From the NCBI GenBank assembly GCA_949987565.1, contig OX465103.1, positions 27,058,835 through 27,122,834 of the forward strand: a stretch of 64,000 nucleotides of DNA, in the 5' to 3' direction. A program made the position numbers and the translations under genes. Under the pieces are notes generated by a model. That model ran no database searches and had not been told where the DNA came from. It worked only from the letters and a program-made list of their open reading frames with translations. Origin of the DNA: Luidia sarsii. Its lineage: Eukaryota; Echinodermata; Asteroidea; Paxillosida; Luidiidae. Within the stretch, counting starts at the first letter, position 1. Every line of letters starts with the position of its first letter. This document shows, one piece after another, positions 12,670 through 26,000 of this stretch.

Positions 12670-12830
12670 TCACGTGCCGTTGGGGAGCCTGTTGCCGGGG
12701 GAGACCAGGAGGTCTTGGTACTGGCTGAGCGCCTCCTTGAGGGCGTTGCACACCTGCGAGGAGGTGCAAGTGGTACAGTCCACCAGGTAGGGGTACAGTT
12801 CTATCACCTGCGTCCACGTGGAATGGTCCA
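12670..12830 (-). CDS. MON2: MON2 exon 30 (residues 1706-1758, stop codon)
   Basis: Reads [20 protein letters not shown] then [19 protein letters not shown] and ends NRLPNGT before TGA. Vertebrate MON2 ends [23 protein letters not shown]...RVQNGES, so the C-terminus is complete. Acceptor CCGCAG. Confidence 0.98.
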
Positions 12831-15800
12831 CTGCGGGGAGGGGGGGGGAGGGGTTGTGATGAAAAATAGCGGTGTTATTTGCACACTGGAAAAACAAAAA
12901 TGCATTAAGGATCCTGAAAATGATTCACAATTAATTAGAATAAGATTGAATCAAATCAAATTATAATTATGTGCTATGCCAACTGGCTTTGATGCCCTGC
13001 CAACTGGCCTGGGTGCCCTGCCAACTGGCCTGGGTGCCCTGCCAACTGGCCTGGGTGCCCTGCCAACTGGCCTGGGTGCCCTGCCAACTGGCCTGGGTGC
13101 CCTGCCAACTGGCCTGGGTGCCCTGCCAACTGGCCTGGGTGCCCTGCCAACTGGCCTGGGTGCCCTGCCAACTGGCCTGAGTGCCCTGCCAACTGGCCTG
13201 GGTGCCCTGCCAACTGGCCTGGGTGCCCTGCCAACTGGCCTGGGTGCCCTGCCAACTGGCCTGGGTGCCCTGCCAACTGGCCTGGGTGCCCTGCCAACTG
13301 GCCTGGGTGCCCTGCCAACTGGCCTGGGTGCCCTGACAACTGGCCTGGGTGCCCTGCCAACTGGCCTGGGTGCCCTGCCAACTGGCCTGGGTGCCCTGCC
13401 AACTGGCCTGGGTGCCCTGCCAACTGGCCTGAGTGCCCTGCCAACTGGCCTGGGTGCCCTGCCAACTGGCCTGGGTGCCCTGCCAACTGGCCTGGGTGCC
13501 CTGCCAACTGGCCTGGGTGCCCTGCCAACTGGCCTGGGTGCCCTGCCAACTGGCCTGGGTGCCCTGCCAACTGGCCTGAGTGCCCTGCCAACTGGCCTGG
13601 GTGCCCTGCCAACTGGCCTGGGTGCCCTGACAACTGGCCTGGGTGCCCTGCCAACTGGCCTGAGTGCCCTGCCAACTGGCCTGGGTGCCCTGCCAACTGG
13701 CCTGGGTGCCCTGACAACTGGCCTGGGTGCCCTGCCAACTGGCCTGGGTGCCCTGCCAACTGGCCTGGGTGCCCTGCCAACTGGCCTGGGTGCCCTGCCT
13801 ACTGGCCTGGGTGCCCTGCCAACTGGCCTGGGTGCCCTGCCAACTGGCCTGGGTGCCCTGCCAACTGGCCTGGGTGCCCTGCCAACTGGCCTGGGTGCCC
13901 TGCCAACTGGCCTGGGTGCCCTGCCAACTGGCCTGAGTGCCCTGCCAACTGGCCTGGGTGCCCTGCCAACTGGCCTGGGTGCCCTGCCAACTGGCCTGGG
14001 TGCCCTGCCAACTGGCCTGGGTGCCCTGCCAACTGGCCTGGGTGCCCTGCCAACTGGCCTGGGTGCCCTGCCAACTGGCCTGGGTGCCCTGCCTACTGGC
14101 CTGGGTGCCCTGCCAACTGGCCTGGGTGCCCTGCCAACTGGCCTGGGTGCCCTGCCAACTGGCCTGGGTGCCCTGCCAACTGGCCTGGGTGCCCTGCCAA
14201 CTGGCCTGGGTGCCCTGCCAACTGGCCTGGGTGCCCTGCCAACTGGCCTGGGTGCCCTGCCAACTGGCCTGGGTGCCCTGCCAACTGGCCAGGGTGCCCT
14301 GCCAACTGGCCTGGGTGCCCTGCCAACTGGCCTGGGTGCCCTGCCAACTGGCCTGGGTGCCCTGCCAACTGGCCTGGGTGCCCTGCCAACTGACCTGGGT
14401 GCCCTGCCAACTGGCCTGGGTGCCATGCCAACTGGCCTGGGTGCCCTGCCAACTGGCCTGGGTGCCCTGCCAACTGGCCTGGGTGCCCTGCCAACTGGCC
14501 TGGGTGCCCTCATACAATATTGCTTCCTTTAGGGCCCAAAAGGCCTTAACACAGATTGATGGAATACAATGTTGCAATTGCAGACCGGCTTACCATTGCA
14601 GCTGCTTGCTTTCTTCAAGGAATGTATCAAGGTGGTGATGGCTTGGAGGACAAAGGACATCTCTGCCATGCGAGACCTGAAGACCAAGCAATATGACTGC
14701 CATCAATGGAGGCAAGCATCTCCTCATAGTACAAGGCTCTCCTGTCATGCAACTAGGCCCTCCTTTAGCAGTCTCTACTGACAAACCACTAACTAGCTAG
14801 ATTGGTTACAGTATAAGTAATTGCTATTGTATCATGCACCCACTGACTGGTCAACCACAGACCTCCTTCATCACTCGCCCATTACCCTGACTGACCAATC
14901 AACCGTGTCAAGGTTTACCAATCAACCACACCCTCTAGACCATGCCCTTCCCTGTGGCTATGCCCAACACTGGTGGCCACACCCAACACTGATGGCCACA
15001 CCCAACCCTGATGGCCACACCAAACACTGGGGGCCACACCCAACCTTGATGGCCACACCCAACACTGGTGGCCACACCCAACACTGATGGCCACACCCAA
15101 CACTGGTGGCCACACCCAACACTGATGGCCACACCCAACCCTGATGGCCACACCAAACACTGGGGGCCACACCCAACCTTGATGGCCACGCCCTTCCCTG
15201 CGGCCACGCACAACCCTGATGCCCACGCCCAACACTGGTGGCCACGCCCAACACTGGTGGCCACGCCCAACACTGGTGGCCACGCCCTTCCCCGTGGCCA
15301 TGCCCATCCCCTGTGGCCATGACCTGTGGCCACACCCAACCCTGATGGCCACGCCCTTCCCAATGGCCACAACCCTTCCTAGTCACCTCACCTCTTCCTT
15401 GGTGACGACCACACCCTTTCCCAGCTGTTCACGCCCCTTTCCCCACCAAAGCCCCCACCACACCCCCCTCACCCCCCTCACCTGGGCAGGGGGCACTTGC
15501 CGCTCAGCCGCTCGTCCTCCACGTACTTCTGAAGCACCTCCTGGCAGCGCTGGAGGAGGGCGGAGAGGGCCATCTTGGTCAGGCCGCCCTCGTCGGCCAT
15601 CCTGCTCAGGTCGTGGGCGATGAAGGAGAACTGCAGGAGGGTCTCAAAGCAGGCCTTGGCAAACTCCTCCCTCAGGTGCCGGTTGTCCACATCTGCCAAA
15701 CCCGGTGCAGGAGGAGTCAAGGTACGGTTACCACAGATCAACTGCAATAATTCTACCCATCTAGTGTGTGAGCAGTGGCCGATTCCATCGGGTTCACTTG

Positions 15801-18800
15801 TAACTTACGATCAAGACGAAGAGCGAGGCGCAGAAACCGTAGGGCCTGGCAAACCTTACCACGGGTTATCCATCAGAAGCTGAGTTTACGATGCATCGTA
15901 AGGCTTTGTGAAATCCACATCAACTACATGTACCTTTATGCCAGACCCCATTTCAGCAGCCAAGTCTCTTGTATTAAGAGCTTCGACTCTATCATCCAAA
16001 AGCTGAAAACCCAGGTTGGGGGTTCTTTGTTGAAGTTGAAGCTTTGGATTGTTATTCAAAACGCAGGATAACATAAAAAAACCATGAAGCCAAAGACCAC
16101 CCATATTCATGCTTTAAAATAGACGAAAGAGAGAGAGACAAAGCCTGAAGTCGAAACCGGATTTTCGATCAACAGATCAAGGCCCATGGTTTTCAGTAAT
16201 GTATCCGTTGTCTTGGTGTGTATTACACCCCCTTCCCCCCCCCCTCACAACCACACTCACACACACATATCCAGAGGGAGGGGAGGCGAAGGACTGACTC
16301 ACCCAGGAAGCTGGCGGTGTTGGCTGAGTGGATGGATCCGCGGTTGAGCAGCGTCATGATCCTGGCGGTGAAGGTCTCCGGCGTGTTGGAGGAGTGGGGT
16401 AGGATGGTCTGCCGCACCATCTCCACCACCTGCACGTCGATGGCCTCCACTCGCTGCTGTTCCTCCACCGACAGCGACGTGGGTGGGGGACTGCAGCAAC
16501 GGCCAAAATAGACAACTCTTTAGCCGGCGCATCACAATTAATGCGCAAAAGGTATTCAAGTGCGTGTATCAAAAAAATGAAACTGATTCAAAAGGCTACT
16601 TTGCCAAGGAATATAGAAAAATCAATTCGAAAACAATTGCAGCAGTCTTTTACCCTGGAATTAATAAATGTGGTCAAGAGTATCTTGTACCTATATCCTG
16701 ATGCAACAGTTACCGTGGCTTAGATAATTGTGCAAACCAATGAGTGTAGTGTTTAACTACATGTTGAGTAGGGCAAAGCCTGCTGGAAGTGTAAGGAAAT
16801 AAAAAAAAAAAAAAAAATAATGACGAGAAAAGAGAATATAGGAAGGTTTGCAGTGACACCATGTATAAGGTCTCTTAAAGAAGAGGTGTGGTTCTGAAAA
16901 GAATCTGAGTGGTAACTCTATAGGAGGGTTTGCAGTGACACATGTATAAGGTCTCTTTAAGAAGAGGTGTGGCTCTGAAAAGAACCTGAGTGGTAACTCT
17001 ATAGGATGGTTTGCAGTGACACCATGTATAAGGTCTCTTTAGGAAGAGGTATGGTTCTGAAAAGAATCTGAGTGGTAACTCTATAGGAGGGTTTGCAGTG
17101 ACACCATGTATAAGGTCTCTTTAAGAAGAGGTGTGGCTCTGAAAAGAGCCTGAGTGGTAACTCTATAGGAGGGTTTGCAGTGACACCATGTATAAGGTCT
17201 CTTTAAGAAGAGGTGTGGCTCTGAAAAGAGCCTGAATGGTAACTCTATAGGAGGGTTTGCAGTGACACCATGTATACGGTCTCTTAAAGAAGAGGTGTGG
17301 TTCTGAAAAGAACCTGAGTGATAACTCTATAGGAGGGTTTGCAGTGACACCATGTATAAGGTCTCTTAAAGAAGAGGTGTGGCTCTGAAAAGAACCTGAG
17401 TGGTAACTCTATAGGAGGGTTTGCAGTGACACCATGTATAAGGTCTCTTTATGAAGAGGTGTGGTTCTGAAAAGAACCTGAGTGGTAACTCAACGTTCCG
17501 GCCAGTATACTCTGGCAGTCATCAGGAGAGAAGAGAAATACAGAAAAGAGATTTGTTACTGACTGGTCTGAGAAGAGGAAGAGCTCCAGAGCAGCGGCCA
17601 GGTCTGGCCACATGTCCACAAAGTGAGCGGCCATGGCGGCCTGTCTGGCCACCGGCAGGCCAACGGGCAGAATCTCCAGCAGGGAACTGATGGCCAGCTT
17701 CCACGTCGAGGAGGAAGGGCAGGCATTCTTCAGGCCCAGGGGCAGCTGCAAGACCTGGTCCAAATGTGTCAATATATCAACGCATACTGAGTGAAAGCTG
17801 CATCCACTCTTGTACCTCGTTTTCAATAGCTTATCTCACCTCAACTTGAATATTCAACTACATCAAGTAGAGTCAAGATGAGCTGAGCTGCTTTGAGTTG
17901 AGTTGAGTCAAGCCGAGTCAAATTGAGTCAAATTAAGTCAAATTGAGTAGAGTCAAATTGAGTCAAATTGAGTCAAATTGAGTCAAATTGAGTCAAATTG
18001 AGTCAAATTGAGTAGAGTCAAATTGAGTCAAATTGAGTCAAATTGAGTCAAATTGAGTCAAATTGAGTCAAATTGAGTCAAATTGAGTAGAATCAAATTG
18101 AGTCAAATTGAGTAGAGTCAAATTGAGTAGAGTCAAATTGAGTAGAGTCAAATAGAGTCAAATTGAGTCAAATTGAGTAGAGTCAAATAGAGTCAAATTG
18201 AGTCAAATTGAGTAGAGTCAAATTGAGTCAAATTGAGTCAAATTGAGTCAAATTGAGTAGAGTCAAATTGAGTAGAGTCAAATCAAGTCAAATTGAGTCG
18301 AGTCACGTCGAGTTGAGTTTTGTAAAATCGTGTAGTCAAGTAAAGTCAAGTCTGGTTGAGTTGAGTCAAGTCCGGTTGAGTTGAGTCAAGTCCGGTTGAG
18401 TTGAGTCAAGTCCGGAAATAATATACATGTTGGTTGGATAGCTCACATGGTAGAGTGCTGGCACCATACACTGGAGCCACAATGGTTTGGGGGATCAAGT
18501 CCCACTGTCCGTGTTGCACACTGAGTCAGGTAGCAGTAGTGCCCTGTGGTGGAGTGTACTGTCTGATACTGCCTCTCACCTTGAGTATATTCTGCAGGAC
18601 GTAGAGACGCACCACCTCCATGTGGCTGGCCGTGGTCTTGTACAGCGCCGTTGTCATCTCCAGAGCCTTCTCCGCAAACGGCACGTAGTTCATTGACACC
18701 CAGTCAGACTGCCAGACCAAAACAAAAAGGAGACCAAGTAAAAACTGAAGAGAGAATACAAAACGTGGACAAGCTTTCGGCTTTTCTCAACACAACTGTG

Positions 18801-21800
18801 TATTTAGACTTCCAGAAAGATCCAATACTACCATATTCTAATTCTCAAAATTTAGTGGGCCTGACCTTTCGATCCGAGCAGGACCCTTCTCAAAGCAATT
18901 CTATTCAGTTTGCAACATTTCTGTAAATCATATTCTAATTCTAAATTTATTGTTATTGTTTTGTTTAATATTTCTAAAAATTAAGAGGGTCTGACGTTTC
19001 ATTTTATAGCAGCTAGGATCAAAGAGGCAAATATTCTGAATTTTTGGATTTTGAACAATTAGGGTTGTTGAAGCAGTTTGCAACATATTTGGGTGACTTT
19101 TTCTTTCTTCTATTAAAGAGATTTTTACAAATTAGGATAATTTTGGATTTTGTTTTATACTTTGTATAAAATGCAAATGGGTGGATTATCTGATCCCTGC
19201 CCATCATTCTCGGACAGACCAATTGGTGGGGGCACTATCCTGCCTCCTGATTGGTCAATACGTGAGAGGGGGCGGAGCTTAATGGGTCAACCCGAGAGGA
19301 TGCTTTGGTTTGCTGGAAAGAAAAACCCCAAAATCTGCTTATTCATTTAGACCAGACTCTGGGGGGAAAAGGGACACTGCAATTAAGAAAGAAGGACAAA
19401 TGGGAGATGCGGCAAACTAGAGGAAAGAGGAATAGGAGAATGAGGACAAGATTGCAGCCGGGAGGACAGAGAAGAATATAAGCGGGAAAAGAAAAACCGA
19501 CGATCACAAAGAGAGCCACCCAATTTACACCTGGCAAGGGGAAATCAGTAAAGAGGCTCAATTCCAAAGCTAGAAGGCAGCGTCAAGGAGGTTTCCGGGA
19601 AGTGTCATCAGAGTGTAATTGGAAAGGAAAGCTCAGGAACGTAAAAAGGCAAGGGAGGAAATAGCTAGGAGAAAAAACTAAGGGGTATGGATATGACAAG
19701 GGAATGCTCAGAAAGTGTCATGACAGGGTCAAGGAACTGTCATGAGATTGTCATGCGAGTGTCAGGGATATATCAAAAAAGTGTCATGGTAGTGTCATGA
19801 GAGTGTCAAGGAAATATCAATATAAAAGGAAAAAGTGTCAAGGAAATATAAATATAAAGTGTCACAATAGTGTCAATGGAGTGTAACAAAGTTGTCAAGA
19901 GAGTGTAACACAGGTGTCAATGGGGTGTAACAAAGGTGTCAATGGAGTGTAACAAATGTGTCAATGGAGTGTAACACAGGTGTCAATGGAGTGTAACAAA
20001 GGTGTCAATGGAGTGTAACACAGGTGTCAATGGAGTGTAACAAAGGTGTCAATGGAGTGTAACAAAGGTGTCAATGGAGTGTAACAAAGGTGTCAATGTA
20101 GTGTAACAAAGGTGTCAATGTAGTGTAACACAGGTGTCAATGGAGTGTAACAAAGGTGTCAATGGAGTGTAAAGGTGTCAAGAGATTGTAATGAAGGTAT
20201 CAATGGAGTGTAAAGGAACATCACTGCTCATTTTTTCTTCACTTTGGCCATGGAATTCTTAGACTCACTCAAACCACACGGTCAAACTCAGAAAGACGCA
20301 CACCAGACACACTCAAGGGAAGCAAGAAAGGCAGGGCATGGGATTAGAATAGTTCAGGCTTCCTACAATTCCGACATACCTGAGTAATACCTCTATAATT
20401 ATCCCATTTCTCCTGCAGGGCGGCAACAAGTGGAAGAGAAGAGGGTAAAATATATCTTTAAGAGAAAAAAAATGAAGCACTAAAACTCAATTGTATATGC
20501 TAATAGATTAGGAGTGGACACAGAAACTAGCCTCGCTGGCCTGTGGCCAGTGAAAACATGACATCGGGCGAGAACAACTTCACCTCAGACATTTTAGTGG
20601 CCTCATCAGGCCACTAAACTTCGATTCAAAATTCAAAACAGACTTGCAAATTTGCGTGAGTACAGGCCAGTGAATTTCCTCTTTGGCCGGTGGCAGTAGA
20701 AATTGAAAAAAGAAATCAATCTACCGGCCTATGTGGGCCACTAGCCAGGGGCATTGCACAGGACAAACTACATCCACTGATCTGCTAGAAAGCCATGCAT
20801 CAAAATAAAAAGAATCCCAACAACAGAGGACCTTTTCAGACACCACAAGCAGCTCACAAATATCTACTAGAAGCAAAAGCACAGAAACATTTCTTAAAAG
20901 AAAAAATAATAATAATGAAAATGATGCGAAGACAGAGTGCATATCAGAGCCCACCAAATTCAAAGCTTGTCCAAGGGAATTTTGTTCAGAGGTTTCGAGG
21001 CCAAGTTGAAAATGTATATCAAAAAGATTGAAATTTCTGCACAAAGAAATTCATATTTGGATTTTTTCAAGCCTAGCCAAGTTTTTTAAGCCCTTTTTTT
21101 CAGAGGATTCGGGGCCCAGTTGCAAATGTATACCAACAAATTTGAAAATTCTGCACAAAGATTTTTTTTTTTTCAAGCCTAACTTTATAGCAAGGAATCT
21201 TTGTTTCACCCCAAATGTAGAAAAATGTGCATCTTGAAATGTCTCCAGGAACATGGACAAATGATTTTGCAAACAATTTGTTGAGATGGAGTAATAGGTT
21301 TGCGGTGACAACACGCAAAAATACCTTTTGTGAATACGTATGTGTGTGGGTTTGAAAAGAACCGGAGGAACTCGACGTTTCAAACAATGTACTCTGTTCA
21401 TCTTCATCTCCAGAAGACAAACAGAGTACACTGTTCGAAACGTCGAGTTCCTCGGGTTCTTTTCAGAACCACACATACTCACAAAAGAGACAATTTTACA
21501 TGAAAACCGTCAAATCTCACGTGTTGAAATGCTTACTTCAATATGGGACAAATTGAACAAAGAAAACTGTGGGGTCAAGGTTTGGAGACAGACTGGTATG
21601 GCATGACACTAAAACTACTCTAATCTCTCAGGCATTCACTAAAGAAAAGTTGACGTTAAGAAGAACCAAATGAATGACTTGATGATTTGAGGGGAGTGGG
21701 TTGGCGCCAGACTAGCTAGGGAGCAGGCACGGCCAATCTCAGAGCTAACACTCAGGAAGGAAATCCCGCCAAGCACGAAAAGTCTTCCTAGGTCAAAAGC

Positions 21801-22925
21801 GAGACTCGGAAGACTGCCCGACATATTCCTTGGAAAAGTGTCTAAGTACCGATTCAGCAAGCCTTGTACTAGCTTTTGATTTAGTCGACAGAAATGAAGG
21901 CTTAGGATTCGGTCATATTTCTCTTACCTGTTATAATGTCACAGGCATCTAGAAACAAGCGTTTGACCCCAGTTTCTTGGTGAGTACTCAGTACTTATCA
22001 AGCCAACAAACCACAAGATTTGGCGACAGACCATAATCTGAATTTTTGGATTTTTGTCAGACGGAGACGAAGCCTGAGCTCAAGCCTGATCCATGGATTC
22101 CTGAAAGGCCAGAGTCATTACTCAAGCACTATGTGCACACACTGCACTCCTGCATGACGACTCTCTTCTTTCTCACGGTGTCTTACTGGCACTAATTGGG
22201 CCCTTCGCAATCTAGGAACTGACACTGGGTTGTGACATCATGCACGGAGTGCCTGGATAATAGCCATGGTTGACACTAACTACCAAAAGGGCATGGAACA
22301 TCACAGCAAGCAACATGACTACTGACTAGTGACCAGCAGACTACTGTACTACACAGACCACATTGCATTTCACAAATTCACAGGCACAACTACAAAGCCA
22401 CACAAAAACATCCTTTCCAAGACAAATCTTGAGTTAAACAAAACCAATGTACTTCCCTTTTGTCAAGAAATCCTCCAATCATTTCCATCAAACTCTTTAA
22501 AAAAAATGTTAATTTGCAGCTGTCTGTGTTAAGAAACATTCCGACCCATTTTCTTTTTTAAATTAGAGATTCAGGCATGAAGTTTGCACACCAAATAAAA
22601 AGAAGTCTTTAACTCACCCTCGGACCACAACCATAAAACTGCCACGGAGGTAAAAAAATAACAAACATACAAATGAACTAGCCAACAATCATTCCACTAA
22701 AATGGCCGCCACAAAAGATGCATAACACTCCATGCAAGGAAATGGCATGAACGAATGAGAGAGAGAATGGTTAGGAAATGTTACACTACCTTCCACTCAA
22801 AGATTACTCGGTCAAACTATGGATGGAGGGAGAAAGAGAGAGTGAGAGAAAGAGAGAGACACAGACAGACAGACAGACAGGCAGACAGAGAGAGGGAGAA
22901 AAGTAGAGAGTGATGGGAAGATAGA

Positions 22926-23010
<85 letters not shown>

Positions 23011-26000
23011 AGAGAGATAGAGAGATAGTTAGATAGAGAGAGAAATAGAGAGAGTGAGGGAGGATGGGGGCAGCGTAGAAATGCAGAAATCAAGAGAAAA
23101 CAAATTCAATCAGAGAAGAGAGAGGACTGTTATCCGTCCTATGCTGCAGGGTTATTCCAAGGGCTCTGCGCAGGGGAGCTTTCCTTCAAAAGTTGAGATG
23201 TACGGAAACAATGAATGGTCAGCTGCTTCTGAATGATGCCCTCTAGTTCCAAGAAAGATAGCTGTTTGGATGCCCCCCCCCCCTCCCTCAAATAAGGCCT
23301 GGCTAGCTCAGGTGGTAGAGCAACGGTGCAATAAATCAAACCAGAGGGCTGGGTTCAAACCTTCTTTAAACTTTTACAAATTAAAAAAGAAAAGAAAACA
23401 AAGTTGATCCAGGCCAGTTTCTGAGTTCTGTGGCATCTGGATTTCATCTTCGTCTTCTTCCTCTTATTTCTGGATCGACGAAGGTATTGCACACATTTAG
23501 TGATCAGCGACAGTATGTAGGCCTATTCAACTTTGATTGGAATCTGCAGTAACAGCACCTATTTTGGCTTTAGGGATAGCTCTGATGCATCAGTAAGCCT
23601 GCGCAGTAATCATAAATCACTGCATGGCAGATTTAACAACATGGGTTTGGATGGAATTTGTCTTTTTTTGGGGGGGGGGATTGAGTTAAAAGCAAGTGTC
23701 ATAGTTAAACATTCTGTAAACCCTTTTTATCTTTTGTTTTTTCAAATTGCATTTCAAAAAAAAAAAAATGTTCAAAAGTTCCCAGTAATTTTTTTCATTG
23801 ATTAGTCTGATTTTTTTTCATGTGTTAATTAAGAGCACGATTGTTTAATTAAAGAACAAATAGCATGACAACAATTGGTGACGGTTTCTCCCAACCATAA
23901 AAGGAGCAAAAGTCGTCAGTAATCAGGCGACTATAGCACTTTGAAACAACATATCAGATCAAGTTCTGATAATCTATCATTCTTATCAGAGAACAAAAAA
24001 CTCCGTCTCAGTTTGGCTGCTCTGTTACTGGTTATGTTCGGTTCATCTCTCTCTTGGTCTTCCTCTCTCATTCTATAAGCTGAAAGCTAGTGGACTTGTG
24101 TTCCACATGAAATCAGGTTTTGTGCACACAGCAAACTGCTGCAGCCATTTTTTAATCAGCTCTCATCTCAAGAAGGAGTGCGGCTCTGAAAAGAGCCGGT
24201 AACTCACTGTTTCGGGTAGTGCGTACTCTGACCGTCTCCTGACGACGCGTATACACTACCCGAAATATTGAGTTACCGGCTCTTTTCAGAGACAGACACC
24301 TTCTTGAAAGAGAAGTGCTGTCACTGCAACCCTTCCACTTAGAATTTCCACCATGCAAACCTTCAAGTCTTAGCTCTCGGCTCCAAATTCTGAAATGCGA
24401 TCTTTGTTTTAGTCCAAGCATTCAGAGTGTGTCAGAACCAGAGCATTGTCTGGAAATTCCACTCAGGTGCAAGCTTTTAAGCCCCCTTTCCCTCGACTCT
24501 TTTCTCTCCGAACAGTCCTACCTGCTTGGAGGAGGCTTTGGTGACCACCTTGGTCTCAATCTGGCCAAACGAGGGCGCCTGACAGGAGTAGGTGACAAAG
24601 GTCAGGAGCTGGTCAAAGATGGCCGGGTACATGGTCTGCATGCACTCCGTTCCCTCACCGATGGCCTGGGTGAGAAAGCACACGTTCAAAATAAACCAAT
24701 TTACAAAAAAAGCATTTCCCAATGGCACCAAACTCATAAGAAGGCCCAAGGACAAATATCATAGAGTTGCTTATGTGTGAAGGGAAGCTGTTCACCGACC
24801 TGCTGGACCACGTAGAGACAGTGGAGCACCGCCTCCTGGAGAGGGGTCAGGTCGGTGTCAGACAGCGAGGGGATGATGAAGACCGAGACGTCCGCCTGCA
24901 CCGGCACCGAGACGGCGCACTGCAGCACGGCGCAGAGCCGCTGCAGGTCGGCGGCCACAAAGCGCGGCCGGATGCGCTGGAAGAGCGGCGGGAAGATCTG
25001 GACCAGGGCGGTCAGGAAGGGCTGGGTGGGCAGGTTGCTGGCCGTGCGGGCGGCCGGCGGCCGGGTGCTGGCCAGGCCGATGGCGTGCCAGACCCGCCAG
25101 GCCGTGGACCACATGGCGGCCGCGTCAAAGCCGTCCTCGCTGCTCTCGCCCTCTTCGCCGACGCTCAGAGCTCCGGTCTCGGCCCGCATGCCGCCGCCGC
25201 CGCTGCTACCACCGTCCTGGCTTGCCGCAATCCCGCCCGATCGGGGGATGTTCTCCGGACTCGGGGCGGGCTGGCCGTTGGCGTCCCGTGCGCCCGCGGG
25301 CATCTGGTGGCTGGGCGAGGGGGAGGGGGAGGGGGAGGGGGAGGGGGACGGCTCCACCTTGGAGCCCTTGACCGGCTGGATCTGCAGGATCTCCTGGAAG
25401 CTCTTCAGGGCGGCCTGAGAGACCTCGCTGCTCTGGCTCAGTGAGGAGGCCTCGATGTGCTCCAGAAGCAGGGCCCAGGCCCTCGGGAAGTCACCTGAGG
25501 GAGGAGATCAGTCACAGTGATGGGGCTGGTTTCATGGGGATGGTTTCATGGGGCTGGGGCTGGCTGGGGGCTAATACTTCAGGAGAAATCCCCAGCTTGC
25601 GGCATGATTTTAGGTTTGTGGATTCACAAAGCTAGGGCTGACATTTATACAAGGTTCTATGGGAATGGGAATGGGAATGGGGATGGGGATGGGGATGGGG
25701 ATGAGGATGGGAATGGGAATGGGGATGGGGATGGGGATGTGAAGGGAAGGGAAGGGAAGGGAAGGGAAGGGAAGGGAAGGGAAGGGAAGGGAAGGGAAGG
25801 GAAGGGAAGGGAAGGGAAGGGAAGGGAAGGGAAGGGAAGGGAAGGGAAGGGAAGGGAAGGGAAGGGAAGGGAAGGGAAGGGAAGGGAAGGGAAGGGAAGG
25901 AAAGGGAAGGGAAATGAAGGGAAGGGAAGGGAAGGGAAGGAAAGGGAAGGGAAATTAAGGGAAGGGAAGGGAAATGAAGAGAAGGGAAGGGAAGGGAAAT

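Noticed and set aside
12951..14577. Long open frames of about 520 codons on both strands with heptapeptide repeats
   Set aside because: They are readings of the 21-base intronic minisatellite. The unit length is a multiple of three and the unit has no stop in several frames; no start context, no conservation and the wrong place for a gene.
14915..15386. Trp/Gly/His-rich frames of about 150 codons
   Set aside because: Readings of the 19-base minisatellite in MON2 intron 28.
16842..17505. A regularly spaced repeat array that might suggest a CRISPR
   Set aside because: The whole 82-base unit repeats, without unique spacers, in an intron of a eukaryotic gene; it is a tandem array of a foldback element.
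24767..25444. A 225-codon plus-strand frame with Arg/Gly-rich sequence
   Set aside because: Antisense shadow of MON2 exon 23, whose GC-rich third positions suppress stops in other frames.
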